Shown here: positions 9,597 through 19,114 of the stretch, in pieces
How the letters are laid out: the number at the start of each line of letters is the position of its first letter
How positions within the stretch are numbered: position 1 is the first letter of the stretch
Source of the DNA: Candidatus Enterococcus testudinis
GTDB lineage: Bacteria > Bacillota > Bacilli > Lactobacillales > Enterococcaceae
DNA: 64,000 nucleotides
Assembly (NCBI RefSeq): GCF_002140915.1
Contig: NZ_NGKU01000001.1
Span: 3,059,003 to 3,123,002, forward strand
Direction: 5' to 3'
The notes under the pieces: generated by a model
The model's input: the letters and a program-made list of their open reading frames with translations, nothing else
The model's database searches: none
What the model was told of the DNA's origin: nothing
Position numbers and translations under genes: made by a program

Positions 9597-10442
9597 TTAC
9601 TTCAGTGTAAATTGCATCCCATCTTGGAATCGTTTTGAAAAAATCAAAAACAAAAGGATCAACGGTAACGTGAGCAACACAGAGGCTGCATACATTGGTC
9701 CTGGATATGTCCCATAGGGCCCAAACATTTGCGAAATCAAGACATTCAGCGTAACAGTCGCATCACTCTTTGAAACGATCATATCCCAAAGCAGGTTCGT
9801 CCAACGATCCGTGAATAGGAAAAGAAAAATCACCGTTGTGATCGACTTAGACATTGGCAATACCACTTTGAATAACACTTGCATTTCCGTTGCCCCATCC
9901 AACTTTGCAGCCTCGATCAACGCATCGGGAATGGCTTTGAAAAAGTTGGTATACATAAAAATCGCCCATAAACTAATTGCAGTCGGAATGATCATTCCAG
10001 CATAAGAATCCAATAATCCCACTTTGGTCACCATTAGAAATTGGGGGATCAGCAAAATGATCGCTGGGAAAAACATTTGAAAGAGAATAAAATGATTCAC
10101 GAATTTCTTCCCTTTAAATTCGATTTTGGCAAGCGCATACCCTACCATCAATGCAAAGACCATCATTAAAAACGTTGCGATCGTAGCCACGATCGTTGTA
10201 TTCACGAATGCACCGATCCAAGGAACATCTGCTGAAGTGGCCGAACCGCCAAACAGCCACGTCCAAGAACGTAAGCTAAAAGTGGTCGGGATAATTTTTC
10301 GATCGACTTGATCCCAAGCAGCAAACGAGTGCAAAACAAGATAGACAAAAGGAAACGTCATGAGGAGCATCACCAGGGTGGTTACTAGATATAGGACACT
10401 GTTCTTTCCCTTCGTTCGTTTATTGCCAACCATTTTTTTCAC
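9597..10442 (-). CDS. sugar ABC transporter permease (MalG/LacG type)
   Basis: A permease of 281 residues with about six membrane spans and the EAA loop EAAKLDGATEMQVLFKVVLP around residues 180-200, where the inner-membrane subunit docks on the ATPase. It ends in RFQDGMQFTLK, a usual end for MalG-type proteins. It overlaps the preceding permease gene by about 23 bp. The start could be GTG at 10442 or ATG at 10433; a GGGGTG stretch six bases before the latter makes 10433 attractive. No ATPase is encoded nearby, so a shared MsmK-type ATPase elsewhere is expected. Confidence 0.92.
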   Translation of the reverse strand: MKKMVGNKRTKGKNSVLYLVTTLVMLLMTFPFVYLVLHSFAAWDQVDRKIIPTTFSLRSWTWLFGGSATSADVPWIGAFVNTTIVATIATFLMMVFALMVGYALAKIEFKGKKFVNHFILFQMFFPAIILLIPQFLMVTKVGLLDSYAGMIIPTAISLWAIFMYTNFFKAIPDALIEAAKLDGATEMQVLFKVVLPMSKSITTVIFLFLFTDRWTNLLWDMIVSKSDATVTLNVLISQMFGPYGTYPGPMYAASVLLTLPLILLFLIFSKRFQDGMQFTLK

Positions 10443-11295
10443 CCCACTTTTCTAGTAACTTCCGAATAACGCCGATAGATGCAAAAGTAACGACAGAAGC
10501 CATTAGTGCAACTGCAGACGCGTAGCCGGATTTCAAATTAACAAAGGCTTGATTGTAGATTTCCATTTGCCATGTATTGGTCGCAAAGTTTGGTCCGCCT
10601 CCTGTCAACTGGTAGACCTCTGTGAAGATACCAAAGCTGATCCCCACCGCCAGAACTGTAACCGTAAAGAATGCTGGGTACAACATGGGAAAGGTGATTT
10701 TCCAAAACCTTGTCCAAGGACTCGCACCATCGATTGCCGCTGCTTCATACACTTCTTTGTTGATATTCCCTAAGCCCGAAATTAGGATCAGCGCATAGTA
10801 GCCAGAAATCTTCCAAGCGATCATCAGAGAAACGATGATGATGGCTGCATGGGGATTACCTAGCCAATCAATATCCCAGCCTAGTCTCGTTCGCAAGAAG
10901 GTATTAAAGGGACCGTTGTAGGAAAGCAATCCTTTGACGATCAAAGAAGTGACAACCCCGCTTGACAGATAAGGCAAGAAGAAAGCCACCATGTATAACC
11001 CCTTCAGCTTTGGCAGGCTATTGACTAATAGCGCAATCACCATCGAAAGAACCAGCGCCATTGGTACAAAGATAATCAGAAATTTGTATGTAACAACGAA
11101 TGCAGATTGGATTGCTGGACTTTTTATCGCATCAATAAAATTCTGAAATCCAACAAATTCAACGGTCGGTGAAATCATATTCCAACTCGTTAATGCTAGC
11201 CAAAATGACCAAAATAAAGGAAGTAGAAAGAAAATCAATGTAAAAATCAGATAGGGGCTGGTAAATGACCAGCCCAATTTTGTGTTCTTACTCAT
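10420..11295 (-). CDS. sugar ABC transporter permease (MalF/LacF type)
   Basis: The 291-residue membrane protein has six predicted spans, beginning SPYLIFTLIFFLLPLFWSFW. It has the EAA motif EAAAIDGASPWTRFWKITFP near residues 185-204. It pairs with the downstream MalG-type permease to form the membrane channel of a CUT1 carbohydrate importer. Its ATG overlaps the stop codon of the binding-protein gene by one base (TAATG), and AAGGGG lies ten bases upstream. The likely cargo is a mannose-containing oligosaccharide, judged from the downstream enzymes. Confidence 0.92.
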   Translation of the reverse strand: MSKNTKLGWSFTSPYLIFTLIFFLLPLFWSFWLALTSWNMISPTVEFVGFQNFIDAIKSPAIQSAFVVTYKFLIIFVPMALVLSMVIALLVNSLPKLKGLYMVAFFLPYLSSGVVTSLIVKGLLSYNGPFNTFLRTRLGWDIDWLGNPHAAIIIVSLMIAWKISGYYALILISGLGNINKEVYEAAAIDGASPWTRFWKITFPMLYPAFFTVTVLAVGISFGIFTEVYQLTGGGPNFATNTWQMEIYNQAFVNLKSGYASAVALMASVVTFASIGVIRKLLEKWGEKNGWQ

Positions 11296-12614
11296 TATTG
11301 AAGCGCCCCTTCGACAGCCGTCTTCGCATCGCTCACAGCTGTTTTCGCATCTTTTTCACCCCGAACAACTGGCACCCATGCTTGTTCGCCAAATACTTGC
11401 TGAATGTCATTGTATTTCTCGTTGTCCATTGCTGGAACAGCGTAAGGCACATTTTCTGCAAAGACTTTCATCGCTGGATTTTCTTCAAAGTAGGCTTTGA
11501 AAGCATCGTTTTCTGTTGCATCATCACGCGCTGGAATAAGCGAAGTCATTTCTAGTAATTTCATGTCGTTGTTTTCATCTGAATAAACAAATTCCAAGAA
11601 TTTCATCGCTGCCGCTTGTTCTTCTTCTGTTGCTTGGGCGTACATCACGATTCCTTTAGCATCTGCATAGGTGGATACTTGTTCTGCATCCGCTAAAGCA
11701 TCAGGTACCACAGGCGTAGTAACCGTGTAGTTTTCACCAAACTTCAGCTCTGGGTATTTTTCTTCCCAGTTAGGGAACGTCCAAGGACCCAAATCGGTCA
11801 TAATACTATCGCCGTTTTCAAAGGGATCCGTTGCTTCACCGGTGCGCAGTACTTTTGCATCCGCTAATGTATGCATCAAACCAAATACATCTGTCATGGC
11901 AGCTTCATTAGCTGTGAATTGATTGTTTTCGACAAAGCTCGCACCTTCACTGGCCGCATTGTAGAGTGGGAAGAAATCAAACCAACGCATCCAAGCCGTT
12001 GGATCTGCTAAGTCTTTTTTCGCCCAAAGTGCTTTGTCCGTTCCTTTGATTTTGTCGACGACTTTCAATAAATCTGAATAGGTTCTTGGCACTTCATCAA
12101 AGCCTAATTCTTTCAAACTATCTAATCGCCAGCCAAACAAAATCGGATTGGAATAAACAGGTAGCACGTATTGACTACCATCAGAGAATTTCCAACTATC
12201 GATGGTTTGACTCATATTACGAGCTTTGACGATCGTATCGAAAGAATCTTGTTTTTCTAATGGTAAAATAGCCTGACTAGCAGCCAACTGGGCAGCAAAA
12301 CTACGGTTGATGTTTTCAGATAACGTTGGTGCGGTGTTAGAAGCAATTGCACTTTGGATTGTTGCTTCAGAAGATGGACTTTCCTTCATTTGAGAAACTT
12401 CAACTGTAATGTCCTCATTTTGTTTCTCAAAGTCTGCGGCCATTTCTTGCCAATACTTCAATTGTGTTGGATTGGGTGCAGCCCAAAAAGTAATCTTTGT
12501 CTTCCCATCAGTTGCCCCAGAACCGCTCTCTTTTGATTGATTGCTACAACCAGTGAATAAAACTGTCCCTGCCACTACCGCAGCAATACCAATAAGCATT
12601 TTTTTCATTTTCAT
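11295..12614 (-). CDS. sugar ABC transporter substrate-binding lipoprotein
   Basis: This 439-residue protein starts with a lipoprotein signal peptide (MKKMLIGIAAVVAGTVLFTGC), with the lipobox FTGC giving the lipidated cysteine. The mature part matches family 1 solute-binding proteins (ITFWAAPNPTQLKYWQEM, NPILFGWRLDSLKELGF, MYAQATEEEQAAAMKFLEFV). It captures the sugar outside the membrane for the two permeases. It is the first gene of the operon, has AGGAGG seven bases before the ATG, and is transcribed from a promoter at 12658-12686. Lipobox and gene order make the assignment safe; the ligand is inferred. Confidence 0.93.
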   Translation of the reverse strand: MKMKKMLIGIAAVVAGTVLFTGCSNQSKESGSGATDGKTKITFWAAPNPTQLKYWQEMAADFEKQNEDITVEVSQMKESPSSEATIQSAIASNTAPTLSENINRSFAAQLAASQAILPLEKQDSFDTIVKARNMSQTIDSWKFSDGSQYVLPVYSNPILFGWRLDSLKELGFDEVPRTYSDLLKVVDKIKGTDKALWAKKDLADPTAWMRWFDFFPLYNAASEGASFVENNQFTANEAAMTDVFGLMHTLADAKVLRTGEATDPFENGDSIMTDLGPWTFPNWEEKYPELKFGENYTVTTPVVPDALADAEQVSTYADAKGIVMYAQATEEEQAAAMKFLEFVYSDENNDMKLLEMTSLIPARDDATENDAFKAYFEENPAMKVFAENVPYAVPAMDNEKYNDIQQVFGEQAWVPVVRGEKDAKTAVSDAKTAVEGALQ

Positions 12615-12657
12615 GATCGTTCCTCCTAAATAGTAAGCGATTTCTTTTTACACCGTC

Positions 12658-12686
12658 ATCATACCACCCGTCATTTTAATTGTCAA
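12658..12686 (-). promoter_or_regulatory. promoter of the mannoside operon
   Basis: On the minus strand a perfect -35 TTGACA (12681-12686) is separated by 17 bp from a -10 TATGAT (12658-12663). The start codon of the binding-protein gene lies 44 bp downstream. The strength of this match suggests a promoter that needs repression. Confidence 0.8.
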
Positions 12687-12761
12687 CATTACGTAATTAT
12701 AATTACAACATTACTTTTGTAATTATTTTAGGCTATTAATTTTGTAACATTATGGTATAAT
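12685..12761. promoter_or_regulatory. operator region between the operon and its LacI regulator
   Basis: A perfect 14-bp palindrome GTAATTATAATTAC (12693-12706) lies just upstream of the operon's -35 box. It is flanked by direct repeats of CAACATTAC (12685-12693 and 12707-12715), and a related TTTGTAACATTAT lies further on. The regulator gene's likely -10 TATAAT is at 12756-12761. These sites probably bind the divergent LacI protein. The AT-only centre differs from the CG centre of most LacI operators. Confidence 0.5.
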
Positions 12762-12793
12762 CATTATAAGACTAGGAGAAATAAGGTGAAAAT

Positions 12794-13789
12794 ATGAAAA
12801 AAGCCTCTATGCAAGATATTGCCGATGCATTGGGCATCTCAAAAAATTCTGTCTCACAGGCGTTGAGAAATAAGCCTGGTGTCAGCCAACAAACCAAATT
12901 ACTCGTTAAAAACAAAGCAGATGAATTAGGCTATCGTTATCAAACGATGAATGAAGATACCACGATGTCATTCTTATTGATGGCAACCGAATTTGCTTTT
13001 TCTCAAACGAGTTTTTTTGGCGAGATCGTTAAAAGTGCAGAAGTAGAAGCTCAAAAAACAGCGATCAAACTTGATACTTATACCATTACAGAGGAAGACT
13101 TACTTAGCCTAAAGCTTCCGCCAAACTTAAAAAAGTATGACGGTATCCTGATCCTGTCTCATAGTAAAAATGCCTACATCAAGAAAGTAATTGATACTGG
13201 GCTTCCTGTCACATTGATCGATCACCATGATCCTTCACTCACAGCAGATGCCATCTTGACAAAAAACACCGACGGAACGTTCCAAGCCATCTCACTTCTG
13301 ATTGAAAATGGAATGAAGCGAATTGGCTTTATTGGTGATACAGCATTTTCTCCCAGCTATCTTGAGCGTTATCGCGGGTATCAACGGGCTTTACGAGAAC
13401 ACAATCTAACAAATGATCCTACGATTGAAATCACAGAAATTGAAGAATCTCAAGGTGCTTTATTTAACAGCTTAAAGAATATAAAACAAATGCCAGATGC
13501 ATGGTTTTGCGTGAATTCTGGGCTAGCTTTCATGTTAAACAGTTATCTTCAATCTTCTGGTTACACGATTCCCAAAGATATCAGCGTGATTTGTTTTGAT
13601 GAAACTGAATTTACACGCATGGCGATTCCTCAATTGACAAATATCGCTACCGATCTGAAGTTTATGGGTCAGTTGGCGATTCGGACATTGGTCCATCGCA
13701 TCGCTCATCCCAAAGAACCAATCGTCCATCAGCAAATTGTTCCACAGCTGAACGTCCGAGAATCGGTTCGGATTCCCAATACTAAATAA
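12794..13789 (+). CDS. LacI-family transcriptional regulator
   Basis: The 331-residue protein starts with a LacI helix-turn-helix (MQDIADALGISKNSVSQALRNKPGVSQ, about residues 5-31), followed by a periplasmic-binding-like sensor domain (IPKDISVICFDETEFTRMAIPQLTNI near the end). AAGGTG lies five bases before the ATG. It is divergent from the mannoside operon and almost certainly controls it, probably as a repressor released by an imported sugar or its phosphate. The helix-turn-helix has NSVSQAL where many relatives have TVSRAL, which may relate to the unusual AT-rich operator. An IS30 remnant lies 70 bp downstream. Confidence 0.9.
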   Translation: MKKASMQDIADALGISKNSVSQALRNKPGVSQQTKLLVKNKADELGYRYQTMNEDTTMSFLLMATEFAFSQTSFFGEIVKSAEVEAQKTAIKLDTYTITEEDLLSLKLPPNLKKYDGILILSHSKNAYIKKVIDTGLPVTLIDHHDPSLTADAILTKNTDGTFQAISLLIENGMKRIGFIGDTAFSPSYLERYRGYQRALREHNLTNDPTIEITEIEESQGALFNSLKNIKQMPDAWFCVNSGLAFMLNSYLQSSGYTIPKDISVICFDETEFTRMAIPQLTNIATDLKFMGQLAIRTLVHRIAHPKEPIVHQQIVPQLNVRESVRIPNTK

Positions 13790-13856
13790 TATAAATTTGA
13801 ATCAATATCTCGGAAACAATTTTGTTCAGATTGTTAATTTTTTAAAATTTCATTTG

Positions 13857-14685
13857 TCAAATTAAGTTAGACAAATCATCTGGTTTTATATTTCTCAAAA
13901 ATATTTCCATCGGTGTTTGATACTTTAGAGATTTTCTTGGGATGTGATTTCGTTTGGAAGCAACAGCTTGAATAAATGATTCTGATACTTCATTGAAGTC
14001 CATGGCTTTAACTAATCCATCACAACATAATAATCCATTTGAATGTTCATTTAGAGAGCGTTGTGACGGGGTGCCTGGATCCGCAAAATAAATATCAATA
14101 TCATTTTGATTTCCCATAGCTTTCCAATTTGAAAATTCTTTCCCACAGTCAAACGTAATTGATTTAAACAGATGTTTAGGAACCGTTTGAAACCAATGAT
14201 TAATTCGATTTTCAATGTCCATTGCCTGTCTACCGGCTGGCTTCAATGTAATAATCACTTTTGACAAACGTTCCACCAATGTAATAACAGCACTTTTGTG
14301 TTTTCGACCGACAATAGTGTCTCCTTCAAGATGGCCAAACTCGTTTCCAAATTCTGGATGCTCCTTGATGCGCTCATGTATACTGCGCCGAAAAGCTTGT
14401 TTCCCACGTTTTTCTTGGTGTCCATTTGGTTTTCGTTTGTCTTTCATAGGCAGATCACGCACATTAAATGCGCCAGTTTGAAACATTCGATACAGTGTAC
14501 GGACTGAACAATCAAGTTTCATTTCCGAGCGGCCGACAATCACATCCGGTGTCCACCCTTGAACAACCCTCTTTTGAACATATTCTTTTTGTTCCTCTGG
14601 TAAAGCCATCGAGCGTCTACGCAGCGTTTTTTGTTTTCTTTGTATTGTTGATAGTAGTTCAGTATCGTAGCACCAGTTTTCAAAC
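13857..14685 (-). pseudogene. IS30-family transposase, frameshifted and 5'-truncated
   Basis: The open 250-residue part (13857-14609) holds the IS30 catalytic core: GHLEGDTIVGRKHKS with the first acidic residue, TFDCGKEFSNW with the second, and the HSNGLL and FNEVSESFIQ regions near the end. One base is missing at about 14620 compared with the copy at 1-403, so the N-terminal helix-turn-helix part is out of frame. Homology also ends near 14685, leaving the first part of the gene absent. The stop codon region is AT-rich and near a likely IS end (AAATTTCATTTGTCAAATT, 13846-13864). It cannot make active transposase. Confidence 0.8.
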
Positions 14686-14754
14686 TTTGTCTATGTATTG
14701 AATTTCTTGATGCAATCTGTCTAGGAAACAGAATACCTTTGCGCACTGAACAAC

Positions 14755-14791
14755 AAAAAGCCAGACCTCTTCGCAATCGGTCTGGCTTTTT
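14755..14791. terminator. bidirectional intrinsic terminator
   Basis: A perfect 13-bp stem AAAAAGCCAGACC/GGTCTGGCTTTTT with a 12-base loop. T-runs are formed on both strands. It probably ends the PTS/GH1 transcript coming from the right. Confidence 0.85.
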
Positions 14792-14824
14792 CATGTGAAC
14801 TACTACTGAAAAACATGGTCAAGT

Positions 14825-14920
14825 CTAGGATAACTTCTTCTTCACCAAAATCTGATCTCCCACCATGACTTCAGGTGGGCAATCTGGTTCGATGACTACT
14901 GAGCCAGGGAGGTCAGCGCA
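14825..14920 (-). pseudogene. C-terminal remnant of an unidentified gene
   Basis: Between the GH1 stop and the terminator, the minus strand has an open tail reading ADLPGSVVIEPDCPPEVMV then GDQILVKKKLS-stop. Codon use looks like real coding sequence, but no start or ribosome binding site precedes it. It is probably the end of a gene lost when the IS30 region rearranged. I do not recognise the family. Confidence 0.35.
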
Positions 14921-14948
14921 TCAAAAACTCAATTGGCTATCAGACCTT

Positions 14949-16430
<1,482 letters not shown>

Positions 16431-16443
16431 TTACTTATAGGTC

Positions 16444-17736
16444 TCAGGCATCAGCTGACATGGTTCGATTGCTTAAGAAAACAAACGGCAAATAGATCAG
16501 CACGCCCAATGCAATCAGGATAACCTGTAGAATCACACCATTGATTCCCCATCCAAGGAAGGCACCGATAATGATTGGCAAGCCAAATGGGACATCCACG
16601 ATATTTGATCCAAGGAATCCCCACTGATTGGCCACCAAAACAATCGCCGCCGGTATCCCACTCCCCAAAACAAAAGGGATCGCAAAAATTGGATTCAGTA
16701 CCAACGGCAGTCCAAATACGACAGGTTCACTAATGCCAAACAAAGAAGGAACTAATCCAATCTTAGCCACAGCCCGAAGATCATCTTTTTTAGAAAATAA
16801 GAGCAACGCAATATTTAAAGATAGAATCAACCCAGCACCACCAACAACCAAGAATGTGACCGAAGAACCCATGGTAATGACTTGATCCGGTGTTTGTCCC
16901 GCTTCAAAGGCCGCAATGTTGGCTGCCAATGCAGCGATTAGAATCGGATTACGAATCGGCGATATGACCAGACCACCATGGATGCCCACAAGCCAAAATA
17001 CTTGCGAGATGACCACTAAGCCGATGATTCCTGCCGGATGTTGCAAAATCCCTTCTAACGGTGCTTGCAAAAATTGATACAGTGCTTCGTTGATATATAA
17101 TCCTGTTGCCAGTTCAAACAAGCGCCCCGCAATTGCAATCACAAATAACGTAATAAAGATCGGGATCAGCACACTAAATGATTTGCTAATGGCACTTGGA
17201 ACGCTTGGCGGCATTTTGATTTGCAGTTTCTCGATTTTGTTCAATTTACAAAAGAACTCGACTGTGATAATCGTTAAAAACATCCCAATGAAGAGCCCCC
17301 CAGCATTTAGTGTGGCGACTGGCAAACCAGATGCGAGGCTTTCCACGCCATCCACCATGGTTTCAACGCCTTGTGGTACCACGGCTATATACGCACTGAG
17401 AGAAACCACTGCACACATGATGCCATTCTCATTGTTCCTCTCACCGAGAATCCACCCTAAAATAACAATCACAGCCAATGTCATCGTATTCATTGTTGCG
17501 AAATTAATCGCAGTGAATGCTGGCTCCAACACAGTTAAAAACTGCAGCGCTGAAAATTGTGCCAAGCCAGTACTCTCACTGGTCAATAATGAATTACCAA
17601 GTGTGGCAAATGACCCTACAATAATGAACGGCATCAGTACTGTAAATGTATTTTTGACCACACTTAAGTATTTGTTGTCATCAACTTTCTCCGCAACGAT
17701 GCTGACTCGATCAGCAAAAGTATCAAACGCACTCAT
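16444..17736 (-). CDS. PTS lactose/cellobiose-family IIC component
   Basis: The 430-residue membrane protein matches the IIC channel of the Lac/Cel PTS family: VVKNTFTVLMPFIIVGSFATL at the N-terminus, a central GIHGGLVISP motif, and GISEPVVFGLPLVLNP, the sugar-site block. About ten membrane segments are visible. It moves a beta-glucoside while IIB phosphorylates it. Its start overlaps the IIB stop by ATGA, so expression is coupled. Together with IIA, IIB and GH1 it forms a complete uptake and cleavage path. Confidence 0.94.
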   Translation of the reverse strand: MSAFDTFADRVSIVAEKVDDNKYLSVVKNTFTVLMPFIIVGSFATLGNSLLTSESTGLAQFSALQFLTVLEPAFTAINFATMNTMTLAVIVILGWILGERNNENGIMCAVVSLSAYIAVVPQGVETMVDGVESLASGLPVATLNAGGLFIGMFLTIITVEFFCKLNKIEKLQIKMPPSVPSAISKSFSVLIPIFITLFVIAIAGRLFELATGLYINEALYQFLQAPLEGILQHPAGIIGLVVISQVFWLVGIHGGLVISPIRNPILIAALAANIAAFEAGQTPDQVITMGSSVTFLVVGGAGLILSLNIALLLFSKKDDLRAVAKIGLVPSLFGISEPVVFGLPLVLNPIFAIPFVLGSGIPAAIVLVANQWGFLGSNIVDVPFGLPIIIGAFLGWGINGVILQVILIALGVLIYLPFVFLSNRTMSADA

Positions 17737-18044
17737 GCTTGACCTCCTTCGATCAATTCTTCCGCATGTTTCAGCACAGCTGCGCCATTGCCACGGCCAT
17801 AATCGACAGCTTTGATGACAGCGACAGGTACAGTGCCATTGATGATTTTCTTGACTTTCCGCATCGTATGTTGGACTTGCGGACCCAATAGTAAGACATC
17901 AAAATTGCCTAGTTCACGTTCAATCATGCTTTGATCGATCGCCCAAATCTTGTAATCCTTGCCTTGTTCTTTGGCTGCGGCTTCCATTTTTGCGACTAAA
18001 ATACTGGTAGACATCCCTGCAGCGCAGGCTAACATAATTCTCAT
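17733..18044 (-). CDS. PTS lactose/cellobiose-family IIB component
   Basis: A 103-residue phosphocarrier with the active-site cysteine loop LACAAGMSTS (C7), which accepts phosphate from IIA and passes it to the sugar. The remainder (VLLLGPQVQHTMRKVKKI) matches the small alpha/beta fold of the family. It lies between IIA (13 bp away) and IIC (4-bp overlap). Confidence 0.93.
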   Translation of the reverse strand: MRIMLACAAGMSTSILVAKMEAAAKEQGKDYKIWAIDQSMIERELGNFDVLLLGPQVQHTMRKVKKIINGTVPVAVIKAVDYGRGNGAAVLKHAEELIEGGQA

Positions 18045-18057
18045 TGTTTGTGTCCTC

Positions 18058-18369
18058 CTATGATTTCGTGATTTTTTTATATAAATAAAGCCATTCGGCG
18101 GCTTGCTCTGTCGCTGTCATCGCCATGGCTAAGTGGTCTTGTGCGTGGATCAATAAAATCGATAAGGCCGTTGCCTCACCTCTGGCCTCTGACTGGATCA
18201 AGTCGGTCTGACATTGGTGGGCTTTGTGTAATTCAGTTTTGGCTTCTTCCATAGCTTGTTCGGCTGCAGTGAAGTCGCCTTCTCGTGCTGCTTCTATCGC
18301 TAACATCGCGGATGATTTGGCATTACCCGCATGCAGAATCAATGTGAAGCTGATTTCGACATTTTCCAT
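18058..18369 (-). CDS. PTS lactose/cellobiose-family IIA component
   Basis: A 103-residue helical protein with the conserved ILHAGNAKSSAMLAI block at the N-terminus and the phosphorylation motif IHAQDHL (probable phospho-His75). It takes phosphate from HPr and hands it to IIB. It is the first gene of the operon, so the promoter and any regulatory RNA should lie in the 700 bp upstream. No antiterminator or activator gene adjoins the operon. Confidence 0.92.
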   Translation of the reverse strand: MENVEISFTLILHAGNAKSSAMLAIEAAREGDFTAAEQAMEEAKTELHKAHQCQTDLIQSEARGEATALSILLIHAQDHLAMAMTATEQAAEWLYLYKKITKS

Positions 18370-18705
18370 CGTCTCTCCTCTTTCTATTCCCTATGTGCTA
18401 TTATTTCTTGAGTCACTGTGCAATCAAACGAATAGAAACCAAAAACTGCCCTTCTTTATCTAGGATCAGAAGATTGATCCCGATACTTATTTCAGCGATA
18501 GGTGGCACAAGTTGGTGCGATGTGTATATTTTCAAATTATACCTATGCCTTGGTTCAACTATGACTGCCTATTTTCGTGCCACCTATTGCTTTGCGCTCT
18601 CAGTAGTTGGCAGCTGCTGAGACCAGGAAAGACGTTGCGGTACTGCGCTGGTACCGAGGGTATACCCATCATTCATTTCAAATCGTCTATCCTTTATCAA
18701 ACAAA

Positions 18706-18736
18706 GCAAAAAGGCACTGGACGGGTGTCCAATGCC
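18706..18736 (-). terminator. minus-strand intrinsic terminator
   Basis: Stem GGCATTGGAC/GTCCAGTGCC with a 4-base loop, followed on the minus strand by TTTTTGC. It points toward the PTS operon, so it either ends an upstream minus-strand RNA or attenuates the operon. Confidence 0.65.
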
Positions 18737-18903
18737 TGTGAAATAGCGAAATAAGCGTATAGCAGCACGTATTTTTTTCGCGAAAAAGGTGGAAAACCAC
18801 TAGAAATGAATCCGCTTTTTCGGTACAATAAACACGTTGATGCCTACGGGTATCAACTATGGCAACTTGATTGGTCATCCGTGTTAAAGGGGGTGACTAA
18901 TTG

Positions 18904-18950
18904 AGGCTTCGTAGCGGTGCGCCAACACCTTACGAAGTGCCTATTTTTTT
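18904..18950 (+). terminator. plus-strand intrinsic terminator
   Basis: Arms AGGCTTCGTA and TACGAAGTGCCT, with an inner GGTG/CACC pairing, are followed by seven T residues. It would end a short plus-strand transcript starting in the 18.4-18.8 kb region. Confidence 0.7.
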
Positions 18951-19071
18951 GGTTTCTATTCGCTTACTAGTTTATCTGAAAGCGGTTTAGGTTTGCAAGG
19001 GGAACATTTGCGGTGAGGGGTTTAATAACATGGGGATTGGGGTTCCTATATAAGGGAGGGGTAAAAATAAC

Positions 19072-19107
19072 AAAAAAATCTGCATAGCGGTTGGGCTTTG
19101 CAGATTT
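19072..19107 (-). terminator. terminator of the helicase/NUDIX operon
   Basis: On the minus strand, AAATCTGCA and TGCAGATTT form a stem with a 14-base loop and a run of seven T residues. It begins eight bases after the helicase stop codon. Confidence 0.75.
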
Positions 19108-19114
19108 CCATGCT

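Larger units (their letters stand above)
18370..19071. other. hairpin-rich noncoding stretch upstream of the PTS operon
   Basis: No convincing protein gene is seen in 700 bp. The stretch holds a 14-bp inverted repeat at 18495-18508/18577-18590 (GTGCCACCTAT core), a minus-strand terminator (18706-18736), a stable hairpin GTTGATGCC-TAC-GGGTATCAAC (18835-18856), and a plus-strand terminator (18904-18950). A 32-codon open frame at 18807-18905 just before that terminator has no good ribosome binding site. The arrangement suggests one or two small RNAs; their function is unknown. Confidence 0.5.

Noticed and set aside
14540-14794. An 84-codon minus-strand frame covering the 5' side of the second IS30 fragment
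   Set aside because: Only its middle (KTGATILNYYQQYKENKK) is transposase; the rest comes from a frameshift and the terminator region, so it is not a separate gene.
17090-17815. A 241-codon open frame on the plus strand opposite the PTS IIC/IIB genes
   Set aside because: It is antisense to well-supported PTS genes, has no ribosome binding site, and its low-complexity composition is what the reverse complement of a membrane protein gives.
18687-18878. A 63-codon minus-strand frame upstream of the PTS operon
   Set aside because: It spans the terminator hairpin at 18706-18736, has no good ribosome binding site and no domain; more likely noncoding.
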